From: Hypomyces perniciosus
Taxonomy: Eukaryota; Ascomycota; Sordariomycetes; Hypocreales; Hypocreaceae
Length of the DNA: 64,000 nt
Assembly (NCBI GenBank): GCA_008477525.1
Contig: SPDT01000010.1
Span: forward strand, 558,001-622,000
Reading direction: 5' to 3'
The notes under the pieces are model-generated. The model did not search any database. It worked only from the letters and a program-made list of their open reading frames with translations, and was not told where the DNA came from. The position numbers were made by a program, and so were the translations under genes. The first letter of the stretch is position 1, and every line of letters begins with the position of its first letter. Positions 33,694 to 45,400 of this stretch are shown one piece after another.

Positions 33694-36216
33694 ATGCCAC
33701 AGACGCAACACCCCGCTGTCGCGTTTCTCTTCGTCCTGCTTCTCATCTGGCTGTTTTTCCCGGAGGGCGAGTACCAGAGCCAGTCGCTCGTGTTATCGGA
33801 CCTGGTGACCTCGAGGCTGTCGAAGTATCGCGAAGCACTCGATGTGTTGAATAATACTCGCTGGGGCGACTTTGCGCCTCCTCAGTTGCAGGGCGAAGGT
33901 AGCGGCGATGCGAAAACGGCCAAGTATGTCAACCTGACTGGCTTTCGAGGGGGGGACGGGTTTGCGTGGGAGGACTTGGGTCGATTTCGCGATAGAGGCC
34001 TACAGTTCAGTCATCATGCCGTTCTGCCGGTCGGGGGAGAACAGCTCTGGGATGTCGGGCGAGGCGAGCCCCTATGGGCGAATGCGTCTGGCGCGCTTCT
34101 TGGGGAATGGGTGCGCCGCGCAGGATCGGTAAATCGGACATACGACAGCTACAATCTCAGCCAGAGCGTGCCCGGTATGAACTGGATGGGCGACAAGACC
34201 GACTGGGCTCGAAACATGACTGGGGGCGCCGGCAGAATACTCTTGCGCATGGAAGCGAACAAGACTGTGGCTGAGTATGAGCAGCTGCCAGCGGAAAATG
34301 TCCCTCTTTCTGGGGGCTTGATACGCAATGTTAAAGCGACAGTGACTATCGAGGATTCTGAAGGATCGGGCCTTAACTGGGACGTGAGGCTTTGGGGCGT
34401 TCATTGGCCACGACAAGGAGTCATTATGATGACGACCACGAGCGAGAAGTTTGATGGGATTTTCGGATTGCCGCATTTGACGCCTGGCCCTGACTTTTTT
34501 CAGTCCAGCCGATGGCTGCTGAATCAGACGCTTGCTGCGGAAATCTCTAAGAAGGAGAAGAACATCTACATCGACCCGACAATGCCGTGGAATTCGGACA
34601 TTGAGAATCCACTCTATACACTCAATCCCTACCCTCACTGCGAGTTTGTGATGTACGCGCAGGTTCACCCACCAAAACGACCCAAGTTTGGTGCAGGTCT
34701 GTTCGGTTCTAAAGGTGATGGCGAGGGAGATCTTATCCATGCTATCGAGTCCGAGCTGGAGTCTCCTCAAGGTGCACCCATCTATAGCATCCCCAAGCTC
34801 CAAATATCAGCAGTCATATACTCACCAGACTGTGCTTTCTTCATGGAGACAAAAGGACCTCCGGATTTCCCTCCAGGCGAGGGTAAACATCTCATGGGCA
34901 TGAAAACAGAAGCCCACCTGCATCGTATTAAGACGTGGATGCTTGTGTATGCTATGGTGATGTTTGGCCAAGTCTACCTGTTGAAGAATCAGATGAAGGA
35001 GACTTTCACACCTTCTACCCTGGGAAGAGTCGGCTTTGGAAGCATCGGCATTATGCTCATAGTCGATGGGATGGCGTTCACTACTTCAGCTACTTGGGTA
35101 TCGTCGGCGGCAAGCACCTTTTTACCCACGCTGGCTATCATGTTCGCATCATTCTTATCAATGACCATCGGCGGAAGTTTCCTGGCTAAGATTCATGAGG
35201 TCCAGATGCCAGTGACTCGCACTCGTCGAGAGGCAGGCCAAAGTCCAAGTGACTCTAGTAGCGGTGCTACCAGTTCGACGACCTCAGCGCCATTGACCCC
35301 TAACCGTACAGGCACGGGTCCGATTCTGCCCGGCCCTGTAACAGCAGGGCGTGCATCTGTGATGCCAAATCCTCCTAGTCAGAACACCAGTGCCGTTGTC
35401 ACAGACGGGGCAACAGCAGTGCCCGGTGTCACCACAGGGGGGAATCCAACTGCTCCGCCCACACAGGCGCAAACCTTCCAATCCATCATTGGACGGTTCG
35501 TCCTCTTCAGCCTCTGCATCAGCTTCCTCGCCATCTCCTCCATGACATGGTACTCCAGCGTCCGCTCCCTATTCATGAACACCTGTGCCTTCGCCTACCT
35601 CTCCCTCTGGATCCCCCAAATCTACCGCAACATCATCCGCAACTGCCGTCGCGCCCTCAAATGGCAATTCGTCGTCGGCCAATCTCTCCTCCGTCTCCTC
35701 CCCATCGCATACTTCTGGGTCAAATCCGACAACTTCCTGTATGCCCGCACCGATGTCCGTGCCTTTGCTGCCATGTGCGCCTGGGTCTGGCTACAAATCT
35801 TCATCCTCGCTACGCAGGATGCCGTCGGCCCGCGCTTTGGTATCCCCAAGGGCTGGACACCCGATGCGTGGGACTACCACCCCGTTCTCCGTGAGGATAA
35901 CGTCGAGGCTGGTGGTCTGCCCATTGGGCTTGTTGCAGAGGAGAGCAGCAGTTCAGGCCACGAGCAGAGACGGAGCAGTGAGGACCGCGATAAGAACCGT
36001 GGCGTTCGTGCTATTGACTGCGCTATATGTAGAGAGGTGCTAGAGGTGCCTGTCGTCAAGGCCGGAGAGGAGGATATGAGCGTCGCAGGCGTGTTTGCCA
36101 GGAGGATGTACATGGTGACGCCGTGCCGACATATTTTCCACACGCCGTGTCTAGAGGGCTGGATGAAGTTCCGACTTCAATGCCCAATATGTAGAGAGGA
36201 GTTACCGCCACTTTGA
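33694..36216 (+). CDS. dscA: DSC E3 ubiquitin ligase complex subunit A (Tul1-like transmembrane RING protein)
   Basis: Single-exon frame of 840 residues. The N-terminal hydrophobic segment (AVAFLFVLLLIWLFF) acts as signal or anchor, and is followed by a large lumenal domain with NxT/S sites. Then come several membrane spans (from MLVYAMVMFGQVYLL, about residue 415, to AAMCAWVWLQIFILA), interrupted by a Ser/Thr/Pro-rich loop at about 510-590. The C-terminal RING-H2 finger has CAIC, then CRHIFHTPC and CPIC at residues 770-835. The Golgi DSC complex in fission yeast and Aspergillus ubiquitinates membrane proteins and is needed for SREBP cleavage and hypoxic or azole adaptation. Length and architecture are typical. 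Confidence 0.95.
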   Translation: MPQTQHPAVAFLFVLLLIWLFFPEGEYQSQSLVLSDLVTSRLSKYREALDVLNNTRWGDFAPPQLQGEGSGDAKTAKYVNLTGFRGGDGFAWEDLGRFRDRGLQFSHHAVLPVGGEQLWDVGRGEPLWANASGALLGEWVRRAGSVNRTYDSYNLSQSVPGMNWMGDKTDWARNMTGGAGRILLRMEANKTVAEYEQLPAENVPLSGGLIRNVKATVTIEDSEGSGLNWDVRLWGVHWPRQGVIMMTTTSEKFDGIFGLPHLTPGPDFFQSSRWLLNQTLAAEISKKEKNIYIDPTMPWNSDIENPLYTLNPYPHCEFVMYAQVHPPKRPKFGAGLFGSKGDGEGDLIHAIESELESPQGAPIYSIPKLQISAVIYSPDCAFFMETKGPPDFPPGEGKHLMGMKTEAHLHRIKTWMLVYAMVMFGQVYLLKNQMKETFTPSTLGRVGFGSIGIMLIVDGMAFTTSATWVSSAASTFLPTLAIMFASFLSMTIGGSFLAKIHEVQMPVTRTRREAGQSPSDSSSGATSSTTSAPLTPNRTGTGPILPGPVTAGRASVMPNPPSQNTSAVVTDGATAVPGVTTGGNPTAPPTQAQTFQSIIGRFVLFSLCISFLAISSMTWYSSVRSLFMNTCAFAYLSLWIPQIYRNIIRNCRRALKWQFVVGQSLLRLLPIAYFWVKSDNFLYARTDVRAFAAMCAWVWLQIFILATQDAVGPRFGIPKGWTPDAWDYHPVLREDNVEAGGLPIGLVAEESSSSGHEQRRSSEDRDKNRGVRAIDCAICREVLEVPVVKAGEEDMSVAGVFARRMYMVTPCRHIFHTPCLEGWMKFRLQCPICREELPPL

Positions 36217-36640
36217 GAAAAAGAATATGGAAGGGTTTACCCTGTGTACGATGGGAAAAGGTGATTGTATCACAGTGTCTTGTAATAGCGCAGTATCATG
36301 TTATGGATAGAAATCAGCGAAGCACATTTTGTATTTTCCAAGCCTTTTGTGCCTGAGCATAGTTGTTCTGCCATAACTCCTCCCAATTCCCAGAACAATG
36401 CTGCCCATTCCCTTGCTCGATAGAAAAATAACATATTAAAAGACTTGGCATAGATAGCCATTATACAATAAGATCCCGTCGTTGAAAAATGTCCAGTTCA
36501 AGGCTATGTGGCCTTTTTTTTTTGTCTTGCGCTACCCAAAATATAATGATTCATTCAAAATAACTCCGTCATCGAAATACTAATAGTATATGGAATAGAG
36601 AGGAAAGGTGAGAGAAAGGTGAATGGCGGACAAGGTCAAG
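36217..36640. other. Convergent 3' region
   Basis: It separates the 3' ends of the DscA gene and the zinc-cluster gene. AT-rich with an 11-T run at about 36512. No gene seen. Confidence 0.6.
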
Positions 36641-38826
36641 TTACCAGGTGAGCCGTGTGGCTCTTAGTTGCTTGTGCTGCAAGGCCTCACGCCTCGAACC
36701 GACCCTGACATCAGCATATCGGGCCCGGAGGTCAAAGTCGACAGCCTGAACCATGACTCTTCTCTCCTCGGGGATCGCTCGGTTGGGCAGGGCCGTGGAG
36801 GGGTCACTTCCAAGTACTGGCATACCTGGGAAGAGTTCCTCGGACTCCTCAAACTGCATAATCCATTGACCAATATTGGCAGCTAGCTCACTGTCCCACA
36901 TACCTTCACGTCGAGCGCTGCTCCTCAGGAGTTGGATAGCTTGCCGCCTGACAGTTGGTTCTCGGCACTTGGTGGCGACCACGAATAGTGGTGGAACAAT
37001 ACCAAGATCGGCAGAGAAACTGGGTTTGATATGGTGTGCGGTATACTTGCCAGCTCTGAGAGCACCCTTGGAAATAGCGTGTTGATGGTGGCAAGCGTTG
37101 GGATTGGGACATCGGTCGGCTGCTGCTCGCTTCTCGTCATCACCAACAACCTCCCAGCCAAGACGAACAATATCCTGGAAGTGAGGCAAAAATGCGTCGA
37201 AGCTGACCTCACTATCACAGAACATCATTAGGAACAGGACGTTTGTATTGATTTGAAACATTTTCAAGGCTGAAATGCCAGATTTTTCGAGGAGGCTGAT
37301 ATGGGGAGATAGTCGTGATTGGTAGATGTGTTCGAACGCGCTGGCCCATGCATCGATCTGGCCCTTGAAAGTCGCACCATACCCCCTCCAGGATGCAGGA
37401 AGAGTATAGCTAGGGTCCTTCTGAGCATACTGAAGATGTTCAATGAATCGTAGCAATGTTTCGCATAGCATATCTGAGGCTAGACGGGCCTCGCGAAGGG
37501 ATTCAAACCGAACGGGTAGAGGCGATAGGCTTGATGCAGAAGGTGAGCCTCTTTTTGACACTGGTGAGGAAGGGTCACGCCAACCCTGGGGACCAAGTTG
37601 AATGACGTAGGGCCTAGGGAAATGGAAAGCCATGTCATAAGACTTTGCCTGGATGGCGAGCCGTGTAAAGATGACGAGAAGGTCTTCCTCCATGTATTCG
37701 CCGGGCCCAGGCGACAGGCACTGAGCCTGGTCAGACTGGATACGGTCTAGCAGACTAAGCCCGGTCTGAATTTGAGAGATGGCTTGCTTGTGGTCACCTA
37801 TGAATGAATCAAAACAAGTCAACAGGACACTGGCCATAAGACGGGTCCTGTTGGTTGATAAGTTGCCTCCATTGAGCTCCGCCGTGGCGCGGCAGGCCTC
37901 GGAGTACTGATTGACGGCTACTTGCCAATGGCACATGACCGATTCCAAACGACCCATTGCACCTGGCATATAGGTCGATTCAGGTTCGAAAGACTGCTCG
38001 AGGGTCTTGTATAGAGCACCAAGAGCAACGACGGCATGGCGAATAGAAGGCTCGAAGTGGCATTCTTGCAGGACCCGCTGCGTCCAGAATGTCGAATTGA
38101 AGTATCCTGACAGCTCCGATGCTGTTTGGACCCTGAAGAGCTCGAAGTAGAGGCTCTCAGTGTGTTTCAAGGCCAGATTATTGGTTGGCTGGTAGGCGGT
38201 TGGCGTATGCGGGTTGACGAGGAATGAATTGACCTGGCGTCGCCGGCGACGCGGAGGCAACACGACAGAATGTCCTCGCAACAGGAGACTGGCTGTGGTG
38301 GGAATATTTGTTGGAACGTTTGGTGCTGGCCGCAGTGGTTGCTGTGCAGGCTGTGCAGGCTGTAGAGATGCCACAGGCCTTGGAGCAATTCGGATATCAA
38401 TGCCAGACCTGGTGCTGTCGCGACTAGGAGCCGGATAACCGGTGCAGACCTTTTTGCTCTTTATGCATTGTCTACAAGCCGGGCGGGTTTCATCACACTT
38501 GATCCGACGTCGTCTAGGCCGACAATTAGAGCCATGTTTGCGGGATAAGTCGAGGGACAGCGCACTCACTTGCAATTCGAACATCCTGTTTTGACCTTGG
38601 CACCGCTCCTGCGTCCGCGCCTCGCGGGCTGGGAAGCAACCTCACTGGCTCCAGGGCCCTCTACAAATGGAGTAGATGGAGTAGTACAAGCTTCAGGAGA
38701 CAACTCCGTCTTCGGTGGCGGCGTGTGTGCAGGTGAACCTGAGGTCGGGGTCGCAGCTGGCGTCTGATAGGAATCCTCAGCAGACGTCATGGCAGCTGGC
38801 TTTGGCTGTGGACTAGATGAGGACAT
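36641..38826 (-). CDS. Zn(II)2Cys6 transcription factor, pathway unknown
   Basis: Exons 38826-38570 and 38513-36641 give 709 residues. The zinc cluster has spacing C-x2-C-x6-C-x6-C-x2-C-x6-C (CSNCKRRRIKCDE...CRQCIKSKKVC) and is split by a 56-bp intron within CSNCK. A proline- and serine-rich N-terminus precedes it, and an RRRRRQ basic stretch follows. The remaining 500 residues are the helical fungal transcription-factor region (ALKHTESLYFELFRVQTASELSGYF, RHAVVALGALYKTLE). It resembles the many C6 regulators near sterol-uptake or secondary-metabolism genes, but no target can be named. The start is the first ATG in frame (38826). Confidence 0.88.
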
Positions 38827-40420
38827 GTTGAGAACGGTGAGAGTGGTGAGAGTGGCGCACACGGTCTTGCGACGGCCGAGGGAAAGATGGACATAAGGCT
38901 GGCGATATCTTCTGAGGAGGTAACGCAAGACAGGTAGTGATCAACACTATCCAAGGGGTTAGCACGAGCCCGCAGGCAGCCAACAGAGAAAGCTCCGGAG
39001 CACTTCCAATCGTGTCTCTGCACATGTACTCGGCACAGTGGGCTTCATTCATTGCCCGACTTGAATCGTCGACTCGTCACTCGGAGGTGCAGGCGCAAAA
39101 ATCCCCATCATGCAGGTCCCTACGGGGCTATTGGGTGGCCTGTGAGGGCAATGAAGGATGCGCGATAGGCGGGGAGGCCCAAACAGGACGGGAGCCGAGT
39201 GGGAGGTGGGTAAGGAAGAAGCTTGAAATTATGGAGATGGAAACCGGGAATGATACATGCATAATAGTATCTACATAGGCGTGATCACGTTGTGTTCGGC
39301 ATCTGTTCGAGCCCCGAAGATACTCGGGCAGACTTTCCTTCTGCCAAAAAGACTTGGCTGGCAGTTAATAGAAGATTCTCAGCTTAGGTATGTATGTATA
39401 CATCAACATGCATTGATATTGGCATCAGCATCTATTCCTATCCGATGGTGTTGATTGACTCGTGGCTGCGAAACAAGGCCTAGAACAAAATCACACTCGC
39501 ATACGTCGTTTAAAGTTGCCAAAGACTGCATCTCTTGGCAATGTCGTGGCAAGCCCTGAATCCGATCTTAAGATATATTGCGGAGCACTTCCAATTACCG
39601 CACTTGGTATGCACCATCAGCATTTCCTAGACGCAGGGCCAACAGGGCGTACGGAGTACCGTTGGCCCACATGCACAGACTAGTCTCCTATTTGCAGCTC
39701 TCTGTGCTGCATATGCGCCTTTCGAAGCCGTTGGCAACAGACAACATATGCCGCTGCCAGCCTCAGGTCCAAACTCCAGGTCATACAGCTCGACTTGTAT
39801 CCCGGGACAGTTGGCCCAGACGTGTTGTTGTGTGACGGTTCAGCCGCCCCGGGCCGTCGCATCGATATTCATCTTTCGAGGCATTCGATCACCAACAGCT
39901 TCAAGTTAATATCTGGCCAACAGAGTGCTAGTCTCGGCGTTCAGTGACATTTGCCGCATGCATCTGTAGATATGCCGAGAACTGGAATGATGGCCATTGC
40001 GCACACGGAAGTCTAGAATCTTACAAGTCTATGGAGTACTGATTGTTGGCTCCTTTTGTAAGAAAGATGGAAGAGGCCCAACGTGGTGGGGGAAACAGTT
40101 TGGCGTATCGCCTCCCTCTCTACTAGGTACGGAGTACAGAGGTGTGGAATGACAGCCCTATTGGCCGCACGTCTAATGGGCGACCCGCAAAAAAGTTGTG
40201 ATGGCTTGAACTTCAAGCATTTGCCGTCTGCCCATACATTCTTGGACATCATCACCACCCACCACAACCTTTCTCGCATTCGGGTCGCAACCGGGGCATA
40301 GCAAATTGCCCGAGACATTGCGCAAGATATATTAATCGAAAATCGATATTCTTCTTTCAACCCCGCGCCATTACTTCTGCGGGGCACTCCGTACACCATA
40401 TACACCCACCACTCGACGCG
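38827..40420. other. Divergent intergenic region of 1.6 kb
   Basis: This is the promoter side of the zinc-cluster factor and of the small membrane protein. Copies of TACGGAGTA occur at 39650 and 40128, and CACTCCGTA at 40387. A TTCGAGCCCC word at 39307 resembles a tRNA B box, but no A box or acceptor stem matches. No coding frame is supported. Confidence 0.6.
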
Positions 40421-40969
40421 ATGCCAGAACAGTCGCAACCCCCTCTGCCACCGCGCAACGAGTTTATTCACAATGCTGCGCTTGCTGGAGTGATTATTAC
40501 TCCTCTAGCGATGCTTCTGCCTCCTCGGAAGGCCGATATTCGACTCTTTGTTCTTGTCGGAACATTCTCTCTCTGCACCAACCAGCTCGCCTACGAATAC
40601 ACCGGACAATCCATCTATGCACGGCTTGGTAGCCGCGTGGGCTCAATATTCGACACGGGGCTTCCTGAAGGCGCGAAGAGGACACAGCAGCTCCTGAGGG
40701 AACAAAGGGAGAGGGAAGCTGCTCAGAAGCAGAAGCAGCTGGAGCTAGAGAAGGGTGGGGTGGTCAGGGATATCTGGATGGGCGGAGAAGACAAGGACTG
40801 GAAGCAGAAGAGAGCGGAGGAGCATCAGAAGAGTTTTCAAGAGGGCAAGGGAATGAGCGACATAATATTTGAACAGATTGCGGATGTGTGGAGTGGCAAT
40901 TGGAGAGGGGATGCGAAGAAGACAGGCGAAACGGCCTCAAACGACACTCAAGGACAAGAGAAGAAATGA
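40421..40969 (+). CDS. Small conserved fungal membrane protein
   Basis: Single-exon frame of 182 residues starting MPEQSQPPLPPRNEF. There are two likely membrane segments (ALAGVIITPLAMLLPP and RLFVLVGTFSLCTNQLAYEY), then a charged helical tail (REQREREAAQKQKQLELEKGG, EDKDWKQKRAEEHQKSFQEGKG). Similar proteins are, as I recall, often labelled 'rhomboid family membrane protein', but there is no Ser/His catalytic pair here, so I do not assign protease activity. The function is unknown. The start context (GCGATGCC) is acceptable. Confidence 0.75.
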   Translation: MPEQSQPPLPPRNEFIHNAALAGVIITPLAMLLPPRKADIRLFVLVGTFSLCTNQLAYEYTGQSIYARLGSRVGSIFDTGLPEGAKRTQQLLREQREREAAQKQKQLELEKGGVVRDIWMGGEDKDWKQKRAEEHQKSFQEGKGMSDIIFEQIADVWSGNWRGDAKKTGETASNDTQGQEKK

Positions 40970-42340
40970 TAAACGAGCCCTTGGATGATGATCTTGATGA
41001 CCTTGTTGGGGATGTATAATATTGCCTGTATCGTATTTTGTATACTACTATCATGTTTGATATGATGGGGACAGATAGAAAAAACCTCACACGAATAAAT
41101 GAACAGCTCCTTTCGAAAGTCTGCACGTGGTCGGCCACCTTTTCTTAATTGATAAAGTACAAAAGTACAAAGTAAAAAATAGTAGGTAGTATTATTAGCA
41201 TATTTTTTTCTGTTTGTCTTTTACGAAGCATACCATACGACTGACCTCCAAACAACTCGTGATGAACATGTCCGTTTCCACGTCATCTCTCGTATTGAGC
41301 GACCCCACTTAACGGTGCTGCTAGGCTGATTCGTATCAATACTCACGATTATTACTACTATTTCTACGGAGTAACCGGTAGCCATATACGGAGTAGTAAT
41401 AATTAAGTCATCAATAGTATTGGGAATAATATCGAAAAGACAAATAGAAAGGCATGTAAATAGACGCGATGTGTAAACGAAACAGGGTGTTCTGAAAATT
41501 GTTAGATACCTTAAGTAGTAGGAGAAGCCTTTCCAGTTGCGCATCAATACACGAAACGAGAGAAGCACCTGAACATCCATCATATCCCCTCATGCTAACT
41601 CGTAAAGGAGGTATTCTGCATGACGATCCTTGGTGAATCAACGGTCTCTTGTCATAACTGCAGGATCGGCAGCTGAAGAAAGGCCGGTAAATCGGCAAGC
41701 CAGCTTCATCATGCATATTCCGAAATAGAAGGGCAGTTGCTGCGCCTGTTGGTCTTGGGCGTCCTCTCCGATTGACGCAACACAGCCCAGCCACCCAAGA
41801 CATCCTCATATGAATGGTTGGCCCATCACCCTGTCGACGCCGCTGAGCTCATGCCCTGAGATTCTGGATAGAAAAGGGCTAGATTGTGCCATCATCTGAT
41901 CTGGCATCTCAAGGCTGTTCTTTTCCCCTTTCTTTCTCCTACCAAAACCCCAATCGTTTCGTTTATTTTTTGCTTTCGTACAACCTAGGGTCAGTGCTGT
42001 GATCCTGAAACACTGCTTGTCTGCAATTTACGGACCAGCGTCAAAGCAGGGCGTCGGAAATCGGGGTACGGAGTTACTGCTAGTAATTACTCCTGACATT
42101 TCTTTACATCCTACGTAATCGCCACCAACCCACAGCAAACAAGGCGCACTCAGACTGGGCTCTTCGTTTTGTTAGCATCTTCCCCTTGCACCACAATTTG
42201 CGAGTATTCGATCAATATTACGGCTCGAAGCCGAGGTGAAGGGCCGTTGACGCATTCTGGACGTTTTGTGTTCGATTCCCTAGGTGCCTTTCCTTTTTTT
42301 TTTTGTATCTCGCGCCGATAAAGCCGGTTTCTCGTTCGCG
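40970..42340. other. Intergenic region of 1.4 kb upstream of the rhomboid gene
   Basis: It holds two exact TACGGAGTA copies (41365, 41387) and a related TACGGAGTT at 42066. A T run lies at about 42294-42304 shortly before the rhomboid ATG, with CT-rich sequence upstream. A GTTCGATTCCC word at 42269 resembles a tRNA B box but lacks the rest. No gene seen. Confidence 0.6.
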
Positions 42341-44025
42341 ATGGCCTCCAACGACTATTACTACAACAACAATAACCAAAGGCCTTCAGCAACCCACTCA
42401 TCCCCGACCCCTTACTACGATTCACAACAACACGCGTCTTCGCCGCAAGGGACTCCTGCGCCTTCGTACCACGGCGGCTATTCAGAGTCATCACCAGCAT
42501 ACACTCAAAGCCCGTACGGCGCTCCGACGCACCAGCCTCCTAGAACCACCCAGTCGCCATTTGAGACCGTCTTCGACGACCACGCCTACCCGATGAACAC
42601 AAGGCCTGGTGCTGGTGCGAGTGGCAGCGACATCTCTCAACAAGGATTTTATTATCAAGATACTAGCTACCATGGCGGACCACGACCGTACGCGGCGGAT
42701 AACATCCCCCTACAGGATCACCCGGGCAAGGCACCCGATGTGAACGACCACGTCTACGATGCTCCTGCTGGACAGATGAATCAGGGCATGAATAACGATG
42801 GAAGGGGCAAAGTTCGGCTGGGAGAGCTGGGCATGCTAGGCTCCAACAAGAAGAGGATACCATGGCTTGTATACCTTTTCTCGGCCATTCAACTAGGCGT
42901 TTTCATCGCCGAGGTTGTAAGGAATGGTAAGACCCCATCACCAAGCCCGTAATTGTGAACACACCACCTAAGACAGGAAACAAACAGGTATATTGACGGG
43001 TTCTCCCATCATGATCCGTCCCCAGTTCAACCCCATGATCGGACCATCTACTCAGGTCTTGATCAACATGGGTGCTCGATATGCACCTTGCATGCACAAT
43101 ATCAAGGAAATCCAGGGCTCTAATATCACCGTTCTATTTCTCTGCCCCAACGCGACATCGAACACTCAGACATGCCCTCTCTCGGAGGTGTGCGGCTTTG
43201 GTGGTGTTCCTGATCCTCTTTTCCAGGGCAATGCCGACCAGGACCCAAAGCCAAATCAGTGGTTTCGCTTCATCACGCCGATTTTCATGCACGCTGGTCT
43301 CATTCATATTGGTTTCAACCTGCTGCTTCAACTGACCATTGGCAAAGAAATGGAGATGGCAATCGGCTCAATCCGCTTCTTTTTGGTCTACATGAGTGCC
43401 GGCATATTTGGCTTCGTTATGGGTGGGAACTTTGCCGCACCTGGCATCGCTTCCACCGGTGCCTCAGGGTCCCTGTTTGGCATCATTGCGTTGACTCTGC
43501 TTGATCTCCTTTATTCATGGAAAGACCGCAAAAGTCCCGTCAAGGATTTGATGTTTATCGTTCTTGACATGGTTATTGCGTTTGTATTGGGTTTGCTTCC
43601 TGGTCTAGACAACTTTTCCCACATTGGTGGGTTCTTGATGGGTCTGGCCCTAGGTATTTGCATCCTTCATTCTCCCAACTCTCTGCGACGACGGTTGGGC
43701 CCAGACATGTCTTACTCGTCTGTTCCCGGTCCTGTCGACCCAGGCACCATTCCTTTCTACAAGAACCCAGTCGGCTTTTTCAAGGGACGCAAGCCTCTGT
43801 GGTGGGCTTGGTGGTTGGTCCGAGCAGTTGCTCTTGTTGCCATTGTTGCTGTCTTCATCGTCCTGCTGAACAACTTTTACACGGTTGGCAACACTTGCAG
43901 CTGGTGCAAGTACTTGAGTTGCCTGGTGAGTCTCCTTCGAAGGGCTAATACGTGGAGAATGTTTGCTAATTGAGCTGCAGCCGGTCAACAACTGGTGCGA
44001 CCTCGGAACCATTCAAGTGCAGTAA
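42341..44025 (+). CDS. Rhomboid-family intramembrane serine protease
   Basis: Exons 42341-42926, 42988-43925 and 43981-44025 give 522 residues. The first roughly 165 residues are a disordered Asn/Tyr/Pro/Ser-rich cytosolic region. Then a membrane segment (WLVYLFSAIQLGVFIAEVV), a cysteine-containing lumenal loop and the rhomboid core follow: HAGLIHIGFNLLLQ, the catalytic serine in GASGSLFG (Ser355) and histidine in FSHIGGF (His407). A last membrane span (VALVAIVAVFIVLL) and a cysteine-rich tail follow. This is the secretase-like class with an extra C-terminal helix, expected in the secretory pathway or plasma membrane. The substrate is unknown. Both catalytic residues are present. Confidence 0.92.
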
Positions 44026-45400
44026 ACAGCTGACACTCATTATACGAGGTCGGCCCGCCGAGGCTTGGCTGCTACGGGCCAAGGATTTTTGGTTACATCT
44101 GGGAGGAGGGGACTCGGACTGGTAGGATTGTTTGTATCGCACAGCGCCGGCGTTAAAGGTCGAGAGAAAGGTCACGGTTACACCCACTACAAAAAGATGG
44201 TAGACAGAGCGAAAGAGGCAAATCCACATGTATGTAATACAGCAGAGCATGGCTCACTTGGGTGGCTATTCTTAATGGTTGTAAAGGGGGATTTGCTATT
44301 GAAGCTCGCTCAGCACACACCATGAGGCTGCAGGAGGATGCATCCTTGGCGGCCTATTGTCTGCACTGAAAAATGAGTGAGGGCAATAGGAAGAGAGAGC
44401 TGCATCTGCCCAGACTGACTGGTCACACGATTGTGTGCAGATCCCTGAGCGAATGACTAACAGAAAACAAAGGTGGCAGGCAGGTGCCACGCAGTGTGAC
44501 ATACAACCTCTGCCTAAATAAATATTTAAGTTGTTCTTTGGAAACAATTTGCGTTCCTTTACTTTTTCCATCTCTTTTATTCTCTGGATGCTTGTTTGAT
44601 GTTCTGCCAGCTGCCAGCCAACCAGGCGAATCTTGACTCGCATTCAAGCATTTAGAAGATCTCGGTTGCAGGTAAGGGGAAGACTCTTTTTCTACAGCTG
44701 ATACTACTCGGTTTGCATGTGATGAATTCCACTTTATGCATGGCTTAGCTGAATGTTCCCTCTGGGACCAGCTGATGAGTTATAATGGATGTCTGATATC
44801 AACCGTTGCTGTTTCTGGGTTTAAATGAAGAATGATGTTTGAACAGATGCTGACGAGATTTACAGAATGCTTTGTCCAGAGATAGGCCTAAAGCTTGATA
44901 GGTGGGTGAGTTTGATGGCGATGCTGTCCTTGGTACGGAGTAGATAGTAGTAGTTATCTACAGGTTGGGGTTTTATGGATGCTGGCGCCAAGACCATCGT
45001 AGCTGTTGATTGATCCCATGTAAACCTATGCTTTAATTAATTAATACTAGTAAATTTTTATCTTCACACAGATTTCTCTTTCATTGCAAGCCGTCTATTA
45101 ATAGCCATGATGCTGCTTCTGTGCCTGGTTTGGTCGTCACGGCAGCCAAAGCACAGTGCGGGGCCTGCTTTATCCAAGCGAAACGCTAACTCACGTGCGA
45201 GCGAGCCTATTAAACCACTTGTGGGTCTCGTCACGTCACGGTTGAAAGGCGCGTATAATCGAAAAGTCGTGTCTATTGGGATGATTGCATCCTCCCTCTA
45301 TTAATCAACCACCCAACAGCAGCAACCCGACTTCTACATGACGAGGAACGGCTGGTATTAGCCTTTTCAACAGTCCGTTCTTCTTCGAAAAGAGCTTGCC
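44026..45400. other. Intergenic region of 1.4 kb
   Basis: This is the 3' flank of the rhomboid gene and the promoter of the DNA polymerase delta gene. One exact TACGGAGTA at 44934; TAATTAATTAATACTAGTAA AT-rich stretch near 45034; GTCACGTCACGG at about 45230. No coding frame is supported. Confidence 0.6.

Noticed and set aside
34072..34803. Minus-strand frame of 243 codons
   Set aside because: Antisense shadow of the DscA lumenal domain.
39300..39320. tRNA B-box-like word TTCGAGCCCC (also GTTCGATTCCC at 42269)
   Set aside because: No A box at the right distance, no acceptor stem and no anticodon arm can be folded around either.
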